Source of the DNA: JAZDLC01 sp043802345
GTDB lineage: Bacteria > Planctomycetota > B15-G4 > JADJEK01
Direction of reading: 5' to 3'
Assembly: GCA_043802345.1 (NCBI GenBank)
Contig: JAZDLC010000203.1
Span: 1 to 6,701 of the forward strand
DNA length: 6,701 nt
Below are positions 6,002-6,701 of the stretch, one piece after another (the first letter of the stretch is position 1; every line of letters begins with the position of its first letter). A model generated the notes under the pieces. It did no database searches. It had not been told where the DNA came from and saw nothing but the letters and a program-made list of their open reading frames with translations. Made by a program: the position numbers and the translations under genes.

Positions 6002-6256
6002 GCGGTTTTCCTGGCGGAGGAGTTTCCAGCTCAGTTATCGACGCCACTGCCATCTTCGGTTGAGTGTGTTTCAGGACATCTCGACTGGTCCTGGCCTTCA
6101 CAAGATTGCTGGAACCACTGGCGGGAAAACGAGTTGGAGTCACTGACCGGAAGGACGCGCTCTCCCGGAAGCCAGATATTCGCCGCGGCCACCTGCGCCC
6201 TCTCCCGACATTGCGTCGGAAGCCGCGGAAGGAAGGCCGCTCCCTCGTCCGGATCA

Positions 6257-6273
6257 ATTCGGGAATCCTGAAT
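6257..6273. promoter_or_regulatory. Near-palindrome, candidate operator
   Basis: ATTCGGGA-A-TCCTGAAT pairs at 7 of 8 positions per arm around one central base. It lies 71 bases before the ATG of the GbsR/MarR-family gene in the divergent intergenic region. MarR-fold dimers usually bind palindromes of this size, so autoregulation or control of the operon is possible. This is inference from symmetry and position only. Confidence 0.25.
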
Positions 6274-6305
6274 CACAGGTGCTCACAAGAACAGCCCGGA
6301 GCGGC

Positions 6306-6331
6306 TTGGTGTCCGGAGTGTCCCTTATGCT
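6306..6331 (+). promoter_or_regulatory. Possible promoter of the GbsR-like gene
   Basis: TATGCT at 6326-6331 is a fair match to a -10 box. TTGGTG at 6306-6311 could serve as a -35 box, but the 14-base spacer is too short for a strong sigma-70 promoter. If the -10 box is real, transcription would start about 5-6 bases before the ATG at 6344, giving a nearly leaderless messenger. This fits the absence of a good ribosome site. The direct repeat GTGTCC (6309-6314, 6318-6323) overlaps the spacer. Confidence 0.2.
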
Positions 6332-6343
6332 AGCTTCGGTGGC

Positions 6344-6701
6344 ATGACTCACCAGAAGACATCGGCCGCGCTCGCGAAAGCGAAGGATGAGTTCGTCGCG
6401 GCATGGGGCGGGCTCGGCAGCGCCTGGGGCGTCAATCGGACGATGTCGCAGATCCACGCATTGCTGATGGTCTCTCTCCACCCCATGAACACCGACCAGA
6501 TCATGGAAGAGCTCTCGATCAGCCGCGGGAACGCCCACGGCAACGTCAAGGAACTGGTCCGCTGGGGGCTGCTTCACTCGGTTGCAGTCAAGGGGGATCG
6601 GAAGGAGTACTTCGAGGCGGAAAAGGATGTCTGGAAGGTGGCCTGCGCCATCACGCGCGAGCGCAAGCGAAAGGAACTGGAACCGGTCCTCTCAACCCTC
6701 G
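6344..6701 (+). CDS. GbsR/MarR-family transcriptional regulator, N-terminal part
   Basis: The frame runs 119 codons from the ATG at 6344 and is open at the right edge; the family is usually about 150-190 residues, so the C-terminal dimerisation helix is missing from view. The N-terminal helix with WGGLGSAWGVNRTMSQIHALL (residues 21-41), the recognition segment DQIMEELSISRGNAHGNVKEL (51-71), LVRWGLLHSV (71-80) and the wing GDRKEYFEAEKDVW (84-97) closely follow the GbsR-like winged-helix pattern (COG1510 type). Members bind DNA as dimers and usually repress nearby transport, osmoprotectant or envelope genes. The start is the first ATG before this conserved block; only a weak GGTGG lies upstream. 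The gene is divergent from the signalling operon and could control it, itself, or genes beyond the window. Family assignment is confident; the target is unknown. Confidence 0.88.
   Translation, partial: MTHQKTSAALAKAKDEFVAAWGGLGSAWGVNRTMSQIHALLMVSLHPMNTDQIMEELSISRGNAHGNVKELVRWGLLHSVAVKGDRKEYFEAEKDVWKVACAITRERKRKELEPVLSTL

Larger units (their letters stand above)
6002..6343. other. Divergent intergenic region between operon and GbsR-like gene
   Basis: These 342 bases separate the start of the minus-strand signalling operon from the plus-strand regulator gene, so both promoters should lie here. No gene is supported. Minus-strand open frames at 6031-6276 and 5955-6257 lack a recognisable domain or a good ribosome site, and the second overlaps the kinase gene. 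A 17-base near-palindrome is present at 6257-6273, and a direct repeat GTGTCC-GGA-GTGTCC at 6309-6323. No convincing minus-strand sigma-70 or sigma-54 promoter could be identified by eye. Confidence 0.6.

Noticed and set aside
6091..6110. Sigma-54-like TGGCC...TTGCT on the plus strand
   Set aside because: The GG-to-GC distance is 13 bases instead of the required 10, and the next plus-strand gene starts more than 230 bases downstream.
6031..6276. 81-residue minus-strand open frame in the divergent intergenic region
   Set aside because: It has no recognisable domain and no good ribosome site, and it occupies the space where the operon promoter is expected. A small leader peptide cannot be excluded but is not supported.

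Overview
The window comes from a GC-rich bacterial chromosome (above 60% GC by eye, with strong G/C preference at third codon positions). The signalling proteins resemble those of large-genome, Gram-negative, environmental bacteria such as the former Deltaproteobacteria, Acidobacteria and similar phyla. No marker gene is present, so the phylum cannot be fixed.

Layout, left to right. Positions 1-135 hold the first 45 codons of an uncharacterised minus-strand gene that runs off the left edge. Positions 136-976 carry no convincing gene. This stretch is rich in potential nucleic-acid structure: a nested inverted-repeat element (357-438), Z-DNA-like alternating tracts (388-456), a 30-bp near-perfect inverted repeat (622-651 with 781-810), and three G-quadruplex motifs on the minus strand (682-706, 752-775, 813-841). 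Positions 977-6001 hold four tightly packed minus-strand genes. Positions 6002-6343 form a divergent intergenic region. From 6344 to the right edge runs the 5' part of a plus-strand GbsR/MarR-family regulator.

The four-gene block, read in transcription order (right to left), encodes: a soluble REC-PAS-PAS-histidine kinase (6001-3965); a REC-HDOD response regulator (3968-2739); a REC protein with an HD-GYP-like domain that has lost its catalytic residues (2733-1540); and a small REC protein with an acidic tail (1543-977). Junctions are ATGA overlaps or a 5-base gap, so this is almost certainly one translationally coupled operon. It has one histidine kinase and four receiver domains, all with intact phosphoacceptor aspartates, and no DNA-binding, methyltransferase or recognisable nucleotide-cyclase output. 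The simplest reading is a branched phosphotransfer module that acts through protein-protein contacts (HDOD, degenerate HD-GYP, acidic tail), not through direct transcription. The signal and the targets cannot be read from the sequence.

The most unusual points are the catalytically dead HD-GYP-like regulator inside an all-REC operon, and the G-rich 3' intergenic element. In minus-strand RNA, the differences between the two inverted-repeat arms become G-U wobbles, while in plus-strand RNA they would be mismatches.
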